A DNA stretch of 64,000 nucleotides from Paraburkholderia oxyphila NBRC 105797 (GCF_000685075.1 NZ_BAYD01000008.1:62001-126000), one strand, 5' to 3'; shown: positions 8,633 through 18,265, numbered from the stretch's first letter. Numbers and translations are program-made. The notes: a model not told the origin generated them from the sequence alone.

Positions 8633-9274
8633 TCATGCGCGAGGCGATTCCCCCTTCCGGGCCGTTTCCATCGTGCTCCAGATCCATGGACGCGCCTCGC
8701 GATCGGCTCGCTGCCAGTCGCGAATCGCCTCGCGCAATTGCAGCGTCTGGCCGATCTCATCGAGGCCCTGAAGCAGCGCTTCGCGCCGCAGCCCTTCGAT
8801 TTCGAACGGGATGGTCAGATCGTCTGCGGTGATCTGCTGCGCTACCAGATCGACCTTCACGCTCGCGCCCGTCTGCGCCAGATCAGCCAGCATCTGGATC
8901 TGCGCTTTCGCGAGCCGCACCGGCAACAGCCCGTTCTGGAAGCAGTTGTTGTAGAAGATTTCGCCAAAGCTCTCGGCAATCACACTGCGAATACCCATGC
9001 TCATCAGCGCCCACACGGCCCCTTCACGCGATGAACCGCAGCCGAAGTTCGCGCCGGCGAGCAACACGGGCGCACCTCGCCAGGGCGCGCGGTTCAGGAC
9101 GAACGCCGGATTTTCGGTGCCGTCCTCGTGGTAACGCCAGGCTTCGAACGCGTATTGCCCGAGCGCGTCGCGCGTCTGCTGGGTGAGTCGCTCGATCCGG
9201 ATCACGATGTCCGTATCGACGTTGTCGCGCAACAGGGGCGCGACGATGCCAGCGACCGTCGTCACCTTATCCAT
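8633..9274 (-). CDS. Aconitase-superfamily small subunit (LeuD/DmdB-like)
   Basis: A 213-residue swivel-domain subunit of a heterodimeric hydro-lyase. It shows RDNVDTDIVIR, the NFGCGSSRE active-site loop and SFGEIFYNNCFQNGLLPV, all standard for LeuD-type proteins. One oddity: the loop usually reads GSSREHAPWAL but here is GSSREGAVWAL, so the conserved His is Gly. The start overlaps the end of the large-subunit gene by eight bases, so the two are translationally coupled. Given the neighbouring lyase, a 2,3-dimethylmalate or citramalate-type substrate is more likely than isopropylmalate. Leucine synthesis itself is not excluded. Confidence 0.87.
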   Translation of the reverse strand: MDKVTTVAGIVAPLLRDNVDTDIVIRIERLTQQTRDALGQYAFEAWRYHEDGTENPAFVLNRAPWRGAPVLLAGANFGCGSSREGAVWALMSMGIRSVIAESFGEIFYNNCFQNGLLPVRLAKAQIQMLADLAQTGASVKVDLVAQQITADDLTIPFEIEGLRREALLQGLDEIGQTLQLREAIRDWQRADREARPWIWSTMETARKGESPRA

Positions 9275-10676
9275 GAACGAGACTCCTGATATCCGTTATG
9301 ACGCCGGTGACAGCGGCAGCCGCGGCGCTTTGCGGACTGGCCAGATGCGTGCGCGCGCCCGGGCCTTGCCGCCCCACGAAATTGCGGTTCGAGGTGGAAA
9401 TCGCCCGCTTGCCGGGCGGCACGACCTCGCCGTTTGCCGCCACGCACATGCTGCAGCCTGGCTCGCGCCATTCGAAACCCGCTTCGAGAAAGACGCGGTC
9501 GAGCCCTTCCGCCTGCGCTTCGCGCTTCACGTTTTCCGACCCGGGTACGACCCATGCCTTGACACCCGCTGCCACGCGGCGGCCGCGTACGATCTGCGCC
9601 GCGTCGCGCAGGTCAGAGAGGCGCGAGTTCGTGCACGAGCCGATAAAAACCCAGTCGACTGCCGTGCCGAGCAGCGGCTTGCCGGGCTCGAGCCCCATGT
9701 ACTCGAGCGCGCTGCGCCAGGCTTCACGACGAGCCGCGTCCGGCGCCGCTTCCGGCGAAGGAATGACGCCATCGACCGGAATCACGTGCTCCGGGCTCGT
9801 GCCCCACGTCATCATCGGCGTGATACGGCTTGCGTCGAAGCGATGCTCGCGATCGAATCGCGCCGCCACGTCGGTTGCAAGCGTTCGCCAGTCGGCCAGC
9901 GCCAATGCCCACTGGTCGCCCGCCGGCGCGAACGGCCTGCCCTCGATCCACGCAAATGTCGTCTCGTCCGGTGCAACCATGCCGATCTTCGCACCCAGCT
10001 CGATGGACAGATTGCAGAGCGTCATGCGGGCCTCGACGGACAACGCCTCGACGGCCTCGCCCGCATATTCGACGGCATAGCCCCCTGCGCCATGGGCGCC
10101 GAGCTGGCCGATCAGATAGAGGATCAGATCCTTCGCACTGCTACTGGCTGGAAGGCGGCCGTCGAAGCTGGCGCGCAGGGTTTTCGGCCGCTGCTGCCAA
10201 AGCGTCTGGGTGGCCAGCACATGCGCGACTTCGGAAGAGCCGATGCCGAACGCGAGCGCACCCAGCCCGCCGTTTGTGCAGGTGTGGCTGTCGCCGCAGA
10301 CCAGCGTGCTGCCCGGCAACGTGAAACCCAGCTCCGGTGCGGCCACATGCACGATGCCCTGCCCCGGCTCGCCGAGATCGAAGAACTGAATGCCGCTCTG
10401 CGCGGCAAGCCCCTTCAGGCCCGCATAGAGCTTCGCGCCGCCTGCATAGCTGAGTCCGGTGCGCCCCGGCACGCTCGACACGGCGTGGTCGGGCGTCGCG
10501 AAGGCCAGTTCGGGACTCGCCACGGCGAGGCCGCGCTGGGCCAGCGCATACAGGCCCTGCGTGCCGGACAGGTCGTGCAGCAGGTGCCGGTCGATATGCA
10601 ACAGCGCCCAGTCTTCCCCGAGCGTCGTGATCACATGGCGCGCCCAGACCTTTTCGAAGAGCGAGGCCGCGCTCAT
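9267..10676 (-). CDS. Aconitase-superfamily large subunit (LeuC/DmdA-like)
   Basis: A 469-residue hydro-lyase large subunit. The three [4Fe-4S] cysteines are visible: Cys348 in FIGSCTNSR, and Cys408 and Cys411 in PGCSMCVAAN. Other marks are HIDRHLLHDLSG near the start and VCGDSHTCTNGGLGALAFGIG. The start at 10676 (MSAASLFEKVW) overlaps the stop of the preceding lyase gene as ATGA, so the two are coupled. It pairs with the small subunit that starts at 9274. Related enzymes include isopropylmalate isomerase, citraconate hydratase and dimethylmaleate hydratase (DmdAB). I infer a catabolic role from operon context. Confidence 0.9.
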   Translation of the reverse strand: MSAASLFEKVWARHVITTLGEDWALLHIDRHLLHDLSGTQGLYALAQRGLAVASPELAFATPDHAVSSVPGRTGLSYAGGAKLYAGLKGLAAQSGIQFFDLGEPGQGIVHVAAPELGFTLPGSTLVCGDSHTCTNGGLGALAFGIGSSEVAHVLATQTLWQQRPKTLRASFDGRLPASSSAKDLILYLIGQLGAHGAGGYAVEYAGEAVEALSVEARMTLCNLSIELGAKIGMVAPDETTFAWIEGRPFAPAGDQWALALADWRTLATDVAARFDREHRFDASRITPMMTWGTSPEHVIPVDGVIPSPEAAPDAARREAWRSALEYMGLEPGKPLLGTAVDWVFIGSCTNSRLSDLRDAAQIVRGRRVAAGVKAWVVPGSENVKREAQAEGLDRVFLEAGFEWREPGCSMCVAANGEVVPPGKRAISTSNRNFVGRQGPGARTHLASPQSAAAAAVTGVITDIRSLVHG

Positions 10677-11560
10677 GATGCGTTGCCTTCCGTCGAGACC
10701 GCGTCCGCGCGGAAACGGGTGCGCAAGGCATCCCACTCGTCCGCGCCAAGCCGGCGGAACCGCTCGCGCACCGGGGCATCGCCGGCCGACGGCGGTGGCT
10801 CGCGGCTCTCGCGCAGCGACACGAGCGCCGTTTCGCAGGCCTGGGCGACCGCGCCGATCAGCAGGCTCGGCAGGATCGCGATGCGGTAGCCCATCTGCTC
10901 CACGTCGCGCAGGTGGACGTCGGGCGTCTTGCCGCCGCGCACGATGTTGAGCAGGCATGGCCCGTGAACGAGGCGCGGCACCGCTTCGACCTCGCTCAAT
11001 CCCTGCGGCGCCTCCACGAACGCGACGTCGGCGCCCGCTTCGAGCGCCGCATTCGCGCGCCAGATGGCCTCATCGAAGCCCTCGACGGCGCGCGCGTCCG
11101 TACGGGCAATGATCACGAAATCCCTGTCGCTGCGCGCGGCCACCGCCGCGCGGATCTTCGCGACGAAGTCCTCGCGCGGCACCAGTTCCTTGCCGTCGAG
11201 ATGACCGCACTTCTTGGGCATCACCTGGTCTTCGATATGGATCGAGGCGACGCCACGCTGCTCGTATTCGCGCACGGTGCGCGTGACGTTGAGCTCGTTG
11301 CCGAAGCCGGTATCCGCGTCGGCGATCAAGGGGACGGAAGCGCTGCGTGCGATCACGCCGGCGTTCTCGACCATTTCGCTCATCGTCAGCAGGCCGTAGT
11401 CGGGAAAGCCTCTAGCCGCAGCCGTGCCAGCGCCCGTCATATAGAGCGCCGAAAAGCCGGCGTGCTGGGCGATGCGCGCAGTCAATCCATCGTAGACGCC
11501 CGGGGCGACGATCAGCCCGGCTTCGTTCAGCAGCGCGCGTAGCGCCTGAGTCTGCTTCAT
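10673..11560 (-). CDS. PEP mutase/isocitrate lyase superfamily C-C lyase
   Basis: A 295-residue TIM-barrel enzyme. Residues 81-87 are DADTGFG, which binds Mg2+; Glu110-Asp111 follow; the catalytic loop is PKKCGH (115-120), the signature with the reactive Cys found in true lyases of the superfamily. The family includes methylisocitrate lyase, 2,3-dimethylmalate lyase and oxaloacetate hydrolases; all cleave or form C-C or P-C bonds next to a carboxylate. The ATG at 11560 has GGAG seven bases upstream. It is the first gene of an operon with a LeuCD-type dehydratase and a PrpD-type protein. That pairing recalls dimethylmaleate hydratase plus dimethylmalate lyase, but the substrate is inferred. 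Confidence 0.88.
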   Translation of the reverse strand: MKQTQALRALLNEAGLIVAPGVYDGLTARIAQHAGFSALYMTGAGTAAARGFPDYGLLTMSEMVENAGVIARSASVPLIADADTGFGNELNVTRTVREYEQRGVASIHIEDQVMPKKCGHLDGKELVPREDFVAKIRAAVAARSDRDFVIIARTDARAVEGFDEAIWRANAALEAGADVAFVEAPQGLSEVEAVPRLVHGPCLLNIVRGGKTPDVHLRDVEQMGYRIAILPSLLIGAVAQACETALVSLRESREPPPSAGDAPVRERFRRLGADEWDALRTRFRADAVSTEGNAS

Positions 11561-11645
11561 TCCAATGCTCCAGGTTGTGCGGTGCGAGTGACGTTGAGAC
11601 GGTATGGCAGCGGCGCACCCGAAGGCGTGCCGCCCATTAGTCATC

Positions 11646-11663
11646 ATGTTATATCTATATAAC
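11646..11663. promoter_or_regulatory. Candidate operator for the lyase/dehydratase operon
   Basis: The word ATGTTATATCTATATAAC holds the inverted repeat GTTATAT-ct-ATATAAC. It lies 86-103 bases upstream of the first gene of the minus-strand operon (start 11560), in a 230-base gap. It matches the site before the GntR gene at 14 of 18 positions. It is the best candidate for the GntR binding site; a plain AT-rich promoter is the alternative. Confidence 0.5.
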
Positions 11664-11790
11664 GTCATAGCGCAACTACAACCTCCGCGTCCGACACTTT
11701 GGAAATACGTACTCCATCAACTCAACCATCGCAGCATCGACGACACGCTTCACCGCTACCAGCACTTTCACGTTCTCTCTTCTTGCTTCG

Positions 11791-12930
11791 TTACGCCAGA
11801 ACCGATCGCGCAATCACGGTGCGCTGAATCTCCGAGGACCCTTCGTAGATGCGCAGGATTCGCGCGTCACGCAGCAGCCGCTCGATCCGCAGCTCGCGTG
11901 TGAAGCCGTAGCCGCCGTGCATCTGCAGCGCAGCATCGGTGACGAACCCGACCATCTCCGACGCATAGAGCTTGGCCATCGAAGCGGCGTCCGTGAACGG
12001 CTCGCCTGCCGCGCGCCGCGCGGCCGCCTGCAAGCTCAGGAGCCACGCCGCCTCGAGTTGCGTTTTCATGTCGGCAAATTTCCATTGCAAGCCCTGCCTG
12101 GCCGCGAGCGGCTCATTGCCGACCTGCCGCGTCTTCGCCCATTGCACCGCATCGGCCAGCGCGGCTTCGGCCAGACCGAGACTCGTCGCCGCCACGTCGA
12201 GGCGGCTGTTGTCGAGCACTTTCATTGCCGTGCGAAAGCCCGTGCCCTCTTCACCCAGGCGGTTCACGGCGGGCACGTAGCAGTCGAGCGCGACTTCATG
12301 CGCCGGCGCGCCGCGAATCCCCATCAGCATTTCCGCGGAAGACACCGACACACCGGGCGTATTGCGGTCCACCACGAAGGCGCTGATTCCGCGCGTCCCG
12401 AGTTCGGGCGCGGTCTTCGCATAGACCACGATGAACTGCGCAGCCGCCGCGTTCGAGATGAAATGCTTCACGCCACGCAGCCGATAGCCGTCGCCTTCGC
12501 GTACTGCCTGTGTCGTCATTCCCGCCGGGTTCGAACCGGCTTGAGGTTCCGTCAGCGCGAATGCGCCGAGTTTCACGCCAGCTGCCGCCTCAGGCAGATA
12601 GCGCGATCGCAGTATGTCGTCGCCGCCGATCAGGATCGAATCGGTTGCGAGATAGTGGGCGCCGATCATCGACGAAGTCGACGCGCACGCGGCCGCGATC
12701 TCTGCCAGCGCAAGAATGATGGCGGCAGGCGACGCGCCGATGCCACCCCAACGCTCCGGCAGATTCATGCCCATCACCCCCAGTTCCGCGAGCGCTGGAA
12801 GATAGCGTGTCGTAGAGATTTCCTCGCGGTCGGTTTGTGCCGCGTGCGGCGCCAGCTCCGCTTGCGCGTAGCGCCGGATGGCTTCCGCGATCTCGACATC
12901 GGCGTCGGTAACACCCATTCGTTTAAGCAT
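11791..12930 (-). CDS. Acyl-CoA dehydrogenase
   Basis: A 379-residue FAD flavoprotein of the acyl-CoA dehydrogenase family. Marks are LGAFALTEPQAGSNPAG (FAD and substrate strand), GYRLRGVKHFISNA, the MQLHGG-like QMHGGYGFTRE, and the C-terminal RIYEGSSEIQ with the Glu used as catalytic base in short-chain enzymes. It should introduce a double bond alpha-beta to a CoA thioester. The ATG at 12930 follows GAGGAGACGAAGC. It lies 15 bases after the CoA-transferase gene, so the pair probably acts on one acid: activation to the thioester, then oxidation. Confidence 0.93.
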   Translation of the reverse strand: MLKRMGVTDADVEIAEAIRRYAQAELAPHAAQTDREEISTTRYLPALAELGVMGMNLPERWGGIGASPAAIILALAEIAAACASTSSMIGAHYLATDSILIGGDDILRSRYLPEAAAGVKLGAFALTEPQAGSNPAGMTTQAVREGDGYRLRGVKHFISNAAAAQFIVVYAKTAPELGTRGISAFVVDRNTPGVSVSSAEMLMGIRGAPAHEVALDCYVPAVNRLGEEGTGFRTAMKVLDNSRLDVAATSLGLAEAALADAVQWAKTRQVGNEPLAARQGLQWKFADMKTQLEAAWLLSLQAAARRAAGEPFTDAASMAKLYASEMVGFVTDAALQMHGGYGFTRELRIERLLRDARILRIYEGSSEIQRTVIARSVLA

Positions 12931-12945
12931 GCTTCGTCTCCTCAA

Positions 12946-14172
12946 TCATTGTGTTTCGCGTTGCGCGGTGACGTGGCCGCCCAGCACGCCGCCCGCACGC
13001 AACTCGGCGATGCGCGCGACATCCAGCCCGACGAGTTTTTGGAGCACGGTCTGCGTGTGTTCGCCAAGCGCGGGCGCACGCGTGGTTCGCGTGGCGGGCC
13101 ACGCCGAGAACCGAACTGGCTGCCGTGGCACGCGCACGGTGCCGCCGCTCGCGGCAGGCGTTTCGACCAGCAGGCCACGCTCGCGCGCCTGCTCGCTCTC
13201 CAGCGCTTCGCCGATGTTCTGGATCGGCGCGACCGGAATTCCCGCGTCGCTCAAGCGCGCGTTGACTTCCGAGATGCCAAGCACGACTGACCATGATTCG
13301 ATACGGGCGCGCAACGCGGCTTCATGCTCGCTGCGCGTTGCGTCGTCGGCAAAACGCGGGTCGTCGACGAGTTCGGGCTGGCCGATTGCCTGCGCGAAGC
13401 GCTCGAACAAACGGTTGTTGAGCACGGCTAGCACGAAATGGCCGTCTTTCGCACGATAAGCCCCGAATGGCGCGGACGACGCATGCCGGTTGCCCACGCG
13501 CCGCGGCGCGACACCATTCGCTGCATAGCGGGCGACCAGACCCGCAGTGAGGCTGAGCGTGGCATCGAACATCGCCACGTCCACGTGCGTACCCTTGCCG
13601 GTGCGCTCGCGTGCGAGCAGTGCGGCAAGTACGCCCCACGAGGCGAAAAGTCCGCTGACCGCGTCCGAGATCGAATCGCCTACCAGCGTCGGCGCACCAT
13701 CGGGCGATCCCGTTGCATCCATGAGACCGCACAGGGCTTGCAGGATGATGTCGTACGCGGGACGATGCGATTCAGGGCCGGTCTGGCCGAAACCCGAAAC
13801 GCTCGCGTAGACGAGCGCGGGATGCTGCGCGGAAAGTTGCGCGTAGCCGATGCCAAGACGCTCGGCAACGCCTGGCCGGAAGTTCTCCACGACCACATCC
13901 GCCTGCGCGCAGAGCGCCTGTGCGAGCGCACGGCCTTCATCGTGCTTCAGGTCGATCACGACGCTTTGCTTGTTGCGGTTCATCGCATTGAACAGTCCGC
14001 TTTCGCCTGCGGAAAACGGGCCAATTGCGCGATAGTCGTCGCCGCTGGGCGGTTCGATCTTGACTACCTCGGCGCCCAGGTCGCCGAGCAGCGCGGAGCA
14101 CAGCGGCCCCGCGAGCACACGGGAAAAGTCGATCACACGAATGCCGTCGAGCGGCAGCGCGGGCAGTGTCAC
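12946..14172 (-). CDS. CaiB/BaiF family (class III) CoA-transferase
   Basis: A 408-residue class III CoA-transferase. The N-terminus GIRVIDFSRVLAGPLC and LGAEVVKIEPPSGDD are diagnostic, as is VVVENFRPGVAERLG. The catalytic Asp, which forms the acyl-anhydride intermediate, is Asp141 in RPAYDIILQALCG. It moves CoA from a donor such as succinyl-CoA to a carboxylic acid. It is first in an operon with the acyl-CoA dehydrogenase and is divergent from the LysR gene at 14281 with 108 bases between them, so LysR control is likely. Confidence 0.93.
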   Translation of the reverse strand: MTLPALPLDGIRVIDFSRVLAGPLCSALLGDLGAEVVKIEPPSGDDYRAIGPFSAGESGLFNAMNRNKQSVVIDLKHDEGRALAQALCAQADVVVENFRPGVAERLGIGYAQLSAQHPALVYASVSGFGQTGPESHRPAYDIILQALCGLMDATGSPDGAPTLVGDSISDAVSGLFASWGVLAALLARERTGKGTHVDVAMFDATLSLTAGLVARYAANGVAPRRVGNRHASSAPFGAYRAKDGHFVLAVLNNRLFERFAQAIGQPELVDDPRFADDATRSEHEAALRARIESWSVVLGISEVNARLSDAGIPVAPIQNIGEALESEQARERGLLVETPAASGGTVRVPRQPVRFSAWPATRTTRAPALGEHTQTVLQKLVGLDVARIAELRAGGVLGGHVTAQRETQ

Positions 14173-14280
14173 AGCGTTGTCCTCCAGAACAGCCAGCCCA
14201 TTCGACTGGTGGACTGATTCTGGGCCGCTCAGCCAATAAGATAAAATACTGGAATAAATTAACGGTTATACGAAAATATT

Positions 14281-15192
14281 ATGGCTTTGTCGCTCAGGCT
14301 GTTGCGCTACTTCGTCACCGCGGCCGAAACAGGCAGCACGACCACCGCCGCGAAACAGCTCAACGTCTCGCAGCCTTCGATCTCCGTGGCCGTTCGTGAA
14401 CTGGAAGCGCTATTCGACGCGCCACTTTTCACGCGTGGCGCCGGCACGCGCATGACACTCACGCAGTTCGGCCAGCGCAAGCTGAATGAGGCGCGCCACC
14501 TGCTCGCATCGGCCTCCGCGTTCGCAACCGACGACGTGGGCGAAGGCGATGGCGGCCTCGTGCAGATCGGCATCTTTCACACGATCGCGCCCGTCTATCT
14601 GCCACGCGTGCTCAAGCTCGCGCAGACGCGCTTTCCGGGTCTTACGGTCCAGTTCCGGGACGGCGATCTCGCGCAACTCGAACAATGGCTGCACAAGCGT
14701 CAGATCGATTTCGCACTCATGTATGACGTTGGCCTGCCCGGCGATATCGAGCGCGAATGCCTCGCCGAGCTCAAGCCCTATGCGCTCGTACCCAGCGACT
14801 CGCCGCTCGCAAAACGGCGACGCACCGTCTCGCTGCACGAACTCGCCGCGCAGCCTTTTATCCAGATCGATCTGCCGCAGAGCCGCGACTTTCTGATGGC
14901 TCCGTTCTGGCAGCATGGCCTCTCGCCCGACGTGCGGTATCGGGCGGCATCCATCGAACTCGTGCGTGCGATGGTGGCGAACGGGCTGGGCGTGTCGTTG
15001 CTGATCACGCAAAGTTCGACCACGGCGCAGACCTCGCTCGTTGCAGAGCGGCCAATCCGTGAGGCCACCGTGATCCAGCCGCTCGTCATTGCGCGCCCGG
15101 CTCGCGTGCCGCACTCGCGCGCTTCGGAATTGCTCACGGCGTGCGTGCGCGACGCAGTGGCCGAAGCAATGCGTGAGCGCGTGGGTAAGTGA
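14281..15192 (+). CDS. LysR family regulator
   Basis: A 303-residue LysR protein. The helix-turn-helix covers about residues 5-60: LRLLRYFVTAAETGSTTTAAKQLNVSQPSISVAVRELEALFDAPLF. The substrate-binding domain follows (about 90-290). It is divergent from the CoA-transferase/acyl-CoA dehydrogenase operon and by the usual LysR arrangement should activate it in response to a pathway intermediate. The 108-base gap is very AT-rich and holds both promoters. The ribosome site is weak (AAAATATT before ATG), which fits low expression. Confidence 0.9.
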   Translation: MALSLRLLRYFVTAAETGSTTTAAKQLNVSQPSISVAVRELEALFDAPLFTRGAGTRMTLTQFGQRKLNEARHLLASASAFATDDVGEGDGGLVQIGIFHTIAPVYLPRVLKLAQTRFPGLTVQFRDGDLAQLEQWLHKRQIDFALMYDVGLPGDIERECLAELKPYALVPSDSPLAKRRRTVSLHELAAQPFIQIDLPQSRDFLMAPFWQHGLSPDVRYRAASIELVRAMVANGLGVSLLITQSSTTAQTSLVAERPIREATVIQPLVIARPARVPHSRASELLTACVRDAVAEAMRERVGK

Positions 15193-15388
15193 AGGGAATG
15201 GTGGCCCGGTGCAGACCCGCAATTGAGGTGAGAATAGCGTCCGGTATTCAATATCGAAACGATGCCTTGAAACGAAGCGTATCCTGAACAGCGCACGACA
15301 ACGCGGATTTGGCTCCAGCAGCCATGCCATGTCAGAATAAAGACCTCGCCCCGACTCGGAAGACTGTAGCCCACGCGCGCTCGTCATC

Positions 15389-16390
15389 ATGCGGCCCCCC
15401 ATCTCTCCCTCATTTCCGCAATCGGGTCCAGTTCGCCAGAAGACCCGCTTGAGCGGATTCGACCCGCACACCATGCGCGAGGCGCTCCAGGAGGGCGTGC
15501 TTGAGCACGTCCAGCTGGAAGTCGGACAGTTCCGCGGCACGATCGCCCACAGTGCGAGCCGTGAGGTCCAGGTCGACTGGGGCAATTACAGTCTGTCTGT
15601 CATGGCACGAGGCGCGCTCAACCGCAACCGCGTCACGCTGGGCATGTTGCTCAGTGGCAAGGGCGACTGGCGGCTGTTCGGCACCCCCGTCGAAAACGGG
15701 CTCCTCGTGGTCGCGCCGGAAGGCAGCGAACTGGTGCTCTGCCTGCCCACGCAACCGCAGTGGGTATCCATCCAGGTGGAGCGCGAGCGGCTCGACGCCA
15801 TCGGCGTCGATCTGGGGCTCACGTCGCGCAGCGGTGGTTCGCGCCTGACCGGATACAGCGACGCGATGATGCGTACGCTCCAGCATTGGTCACCCGTGCT
15901 GCTGGCCAGCGGCGCAGGGACCGATGAGGCCAGTGCGGAGCTGGCGCTTGCGCACGAAGACATCCTTTCGGTCTTGCTCGGCGAGTTGAATTGCCGGCAA
16001 GCGGGCCGCGGCGCATTTCTCGATGCCGGGGAACCGTGGCGGATCGTGCGGCGCGCCCAGGACTTCCTCGACGCCCAGAGCAGCCCGCTAGTCCGTATCG
16101 ACGATCTGTGCCAGGCCGCCCACACAAGCTTGTCGACGCTCGAACGCGCCTTTCAGGAGGCGTTCGGCTGCAGCCCGCGCCGATTCCTGATCCTGAGACG
16201 CATGTCGGCCGTCCGGCAGGAACTGTTGCGCGGCGAACCCACGACCTCGGTGACCGAAGTCGCCACGCGTTGGGGCTTCTTCCACTTAGGCCGCTTTGCC
16301 GTGGACTACGCGAAGCTCTTTCACGAACGTCCTTCTGACACCTTGCGCCAGCCCATCCATGGCGCCGGCCATACCTGGGATTTCCCCTGA
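15389..16390 (+). CDS. AraC family regulator
   Basis: A 333-residue protein with an AraC-type DNA-binding domain in its last 110 residues. The first helix-turn-helix is IDDLCQAAHTSLSTLERAFQEAFG and the second is SVTEVATRWGFFHLGRFAVDYAKLF, including the typical GFxxxGRF turn. The N-terminal 220 residues (effector domain) match the AraC type seen next to alcohol and hydrocarbon oxidation genes. The start at 15389 is uncertain; the ATG at 15473 would shorten the protein by 28 residues. It reads toward the GMC oxidoreductase gene 276 bases downstream and probably controls it. Confidence 0.85.
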   Translation: MRPPISPSFPQSGPVRQKTRLSGFDPHTMREALQEGVLEHVQLEVGQFRGTIAHSASREVQVDWGNYSLSVMARGALNRNRVTLGMLLSGKGDWRLFGTPVENGLLVVAPEGSELVLCLPTQPQWVSIQVERERLDAIGVDLGLTSRSGGSRLTGYSDAMMRTLQHWSPVLLASGAGTDEASAELALAHEDILSVLLGELNCRQAGRGAFLDAGEPWRIVRRAQDFLDAQSSPLVRIDDLCQAAHTSLSTLERAFQEAFGCSPRRFLILRRMSAVRQELLRGEPTTSVTEVATRWGFFHLGRFAVDYAKLFHERPSDTLRQPIHGAGHTWDFP

Positions 16391-16666
16391 AACCCGCGGC
16401 TGCGTGCGCAACTTGCCGAAAAGTGGATAGTCGATCCCGCGCGCCTGCTCCAGACTTCCTCATCGGTTAAGCCTGGCCCGCCCACGGAAGCCTTTCGTTC
16501 AGCCGGGTGCACGTATGACGATGCGCCGCTGGCGTGCTGGCGCCCCCGGGCCCGGCTCCATAACGACAACCCGACAAGCGCATATCGCTAGCGGCCCTGA
16601 TCCAGGAAATCACGGGCAGGCCGGACTGCATTGCGCCAACGTCCTCCGTTATCTACCTGCCTCGAT

Positions 16667-18265
16667 ATGCATACTTCTTTCGACTACATCGTGATCGGCG
16701 GCGGGTCTGCCGGGAGCACGCTCGCCAGCCGTCTGAGCGAAGACCCCCACACCACCGTTTGCCTGCTTGAAGCCGGGGATTCGGACAAAAGCGCGCTCAT
16801 CCAGATGCCCGCGGCCGTGGTCGCCATGTTGCCGACGCGCCTGCATAACTGGGCGTTCAAGACCGTGCCGCAAGCGGGCCTGAACGGACGCCGCGGATAT
16901 CAGCCGCGTGGCAAGACCCTTGGCGGATCCAGCTCCATCAACGCCATGCTCTATGTGCGCGGCGATCGTTGGGACTACGACAATTGGGCGGCGCAGGGCA
17001 ACCGGGGCTGGTCATTCGGGGACGTGCTCCCCTACTTCAGAAAGTCTGAGCACAACGAAACGATCGACAACGCGTTCCACGGCAGGGGCGGCCCGCTCAA
17101 TGTGGCGGATCTCCACGCCCCAAGCCCCATCCATCAACGATTTCTGAACGCTGCAGTGCACTGCGGCGTGCCGATCGTTGCGGATTACAACGGAGCGGAT
17201 CGCGACGGCGCCTTCATGTACCAGGTCACGCAGAAGAACGGCGAACGTTGCAGCGCGGCTAAAGCCTATCTCACGCCCAATCTGGCGCGAACCAACCTCA
17301 TGGTCATGACGGGAGCGCGAACCGAGCGCTTGCTGCTGGCAGGCGGCCGTGCCATTGGCGTGCGCGTCAAGATTGGCGGCGAGACCCGAGACCTCAAGGC
17401 CAATCGCGAAGTGATCCTGAGCGCCGGCGCCTTCGGCTCGCCGCAAATCCTCATGCTTTCCGGCATCGGTGCCGGCGCTCAACTGCAAGCCATGGGCATA
17501 CCCGTGGTGCACGATCTGCCCGGTGTGGGCGAAAACCTCCAGGACCATATCGACTACGTCTACAGCTACTCGATGGCGGGCAGCCCCGAGACATTCGGCA
17601 TGTCGCTCGGCGGAAGTGCGCGTGTGGTCAAGGGGATTGCGCAATGGCGTCGCGAGCGCAAGGGCTTGATGACCACGCCCTACGCCGGCGCGGGCGCGTT
17701 CGTGCGCAGCAGCCCCGATGTGCCGGCGCCCGACCTCCAGATGATCTTCGTGGAGGCCATCGTGGACGACCACGCTCGCAAATTGCACCTGTCACATGGT
17801 TTCAGTTGTCACGTCGACGTTCTGCGCCCGAAGAGCCGGGGCAAGGTGACGTTGGCCACGACCGATCCCTTCGACGCGCCGCAGATCGATCCGCGCTTCT
17901 TTTCCGATCCCGCGGATATGGCCGTCATGCTCAAGGGCGCGAATCTGCAGCGCCGCATTCTTGAGGCGCCGCCTCTGAAGGCGTTGGGCGCGAAGCCGCT
18001 CTATCCCGTCGACCAATCCGACCAGCGCGCCGTCGAGCAGGATATCCGCAACCGCGCCGACACCCAGTACCACCCGGTCGGCACCTGCAAAATGGGCAAC
18101 GATCCGCTCGCCGTCGTGGATGCCCGGTTGCGCGTCCACGGCATCGAGGGGCTGCGCGTCGTGGACGCTTCGATCATGCCGACTGTCGTCAGCGGCAACA
18201 CCAATGCCCCCACGATCATGATCGCTGAAAAGGCTGCCGATATGATCCGCTCGGCTTCGAAGTAA
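16667..18265 (+). CDS. GMC family FAD-dependent oxidoreductase (choline/alcohol dehydrogenase-like)
   Basis: A 532-residue GMC oxidoreductase. The FAD-binding start is [30 protein letters not shown] and the first signature [18 protein letters not shown] follow, then [17 protein letters not shown] (second signature). The active-site His lies in [10 protein letters not shown], and Asn in [16 protein letters not shown]. The family oxidises primary alcohols to aldehydes using FAD, passing electrons to a membrane quinone or to oxygen. The ATG at 16667 gives the usual N-terminus just before the FAD strand. The preceding AraC gene is its likely regulator. The substrate alcohol is not indicated. Confidence 0.93.
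   Translation: MHTSFDYIVIGGGSAGSTLASRLSEDPHTTVCLLEAGDSDKSALIQMPAAVVAMLPTRLHNWAFKTVPQAGLNGRRGYQPRGKTLGGSSSINAMLYVRGDRWDYDNWAAQGNRGWSFGDVLPYFRKSEHNETIDNAFHGRGGPLNVADLHAPSPIHQRFLNAAVHCGVPIVADYNGADRDGAFMYQVTQKNGERCSAAKAYLTPNLARTNLMVMTGARTERLLLAGGRAIGVRVKIGGETRDLKANREVILSAGAFGSPQILMLSGIGAGAQLQAMGIPVVHDLPGVGENLQDHIDYVYSYSMAGSPETFGMSLGGSARVVKGIAQWRRERKGLMTTPYAGAGAFVRSSPDVPAPDLQMIFVEAIVDDHARKLHLSHGFSCHVDVLRPKSRGKVTLATTDPFDAPQIDPRFFSDPADMAVMLKGANLQRRILEAPPLKALGAKPLYPVDQSDQRAVEQDIRNRADTQYHPVGTCKMGNDPLAVVDARLRVHGIEGLRVVDASIMPTVVSGNTNAPTIMIAEKAADMIRSASK

Noticed and set aside
6971..10889. Long plus-strand frames opposite the PrpD, LeuD and LeuC genes
   Set aside because: Arg/His-rich translations without domains, exactly opposite genes with clear catalytic motifs.
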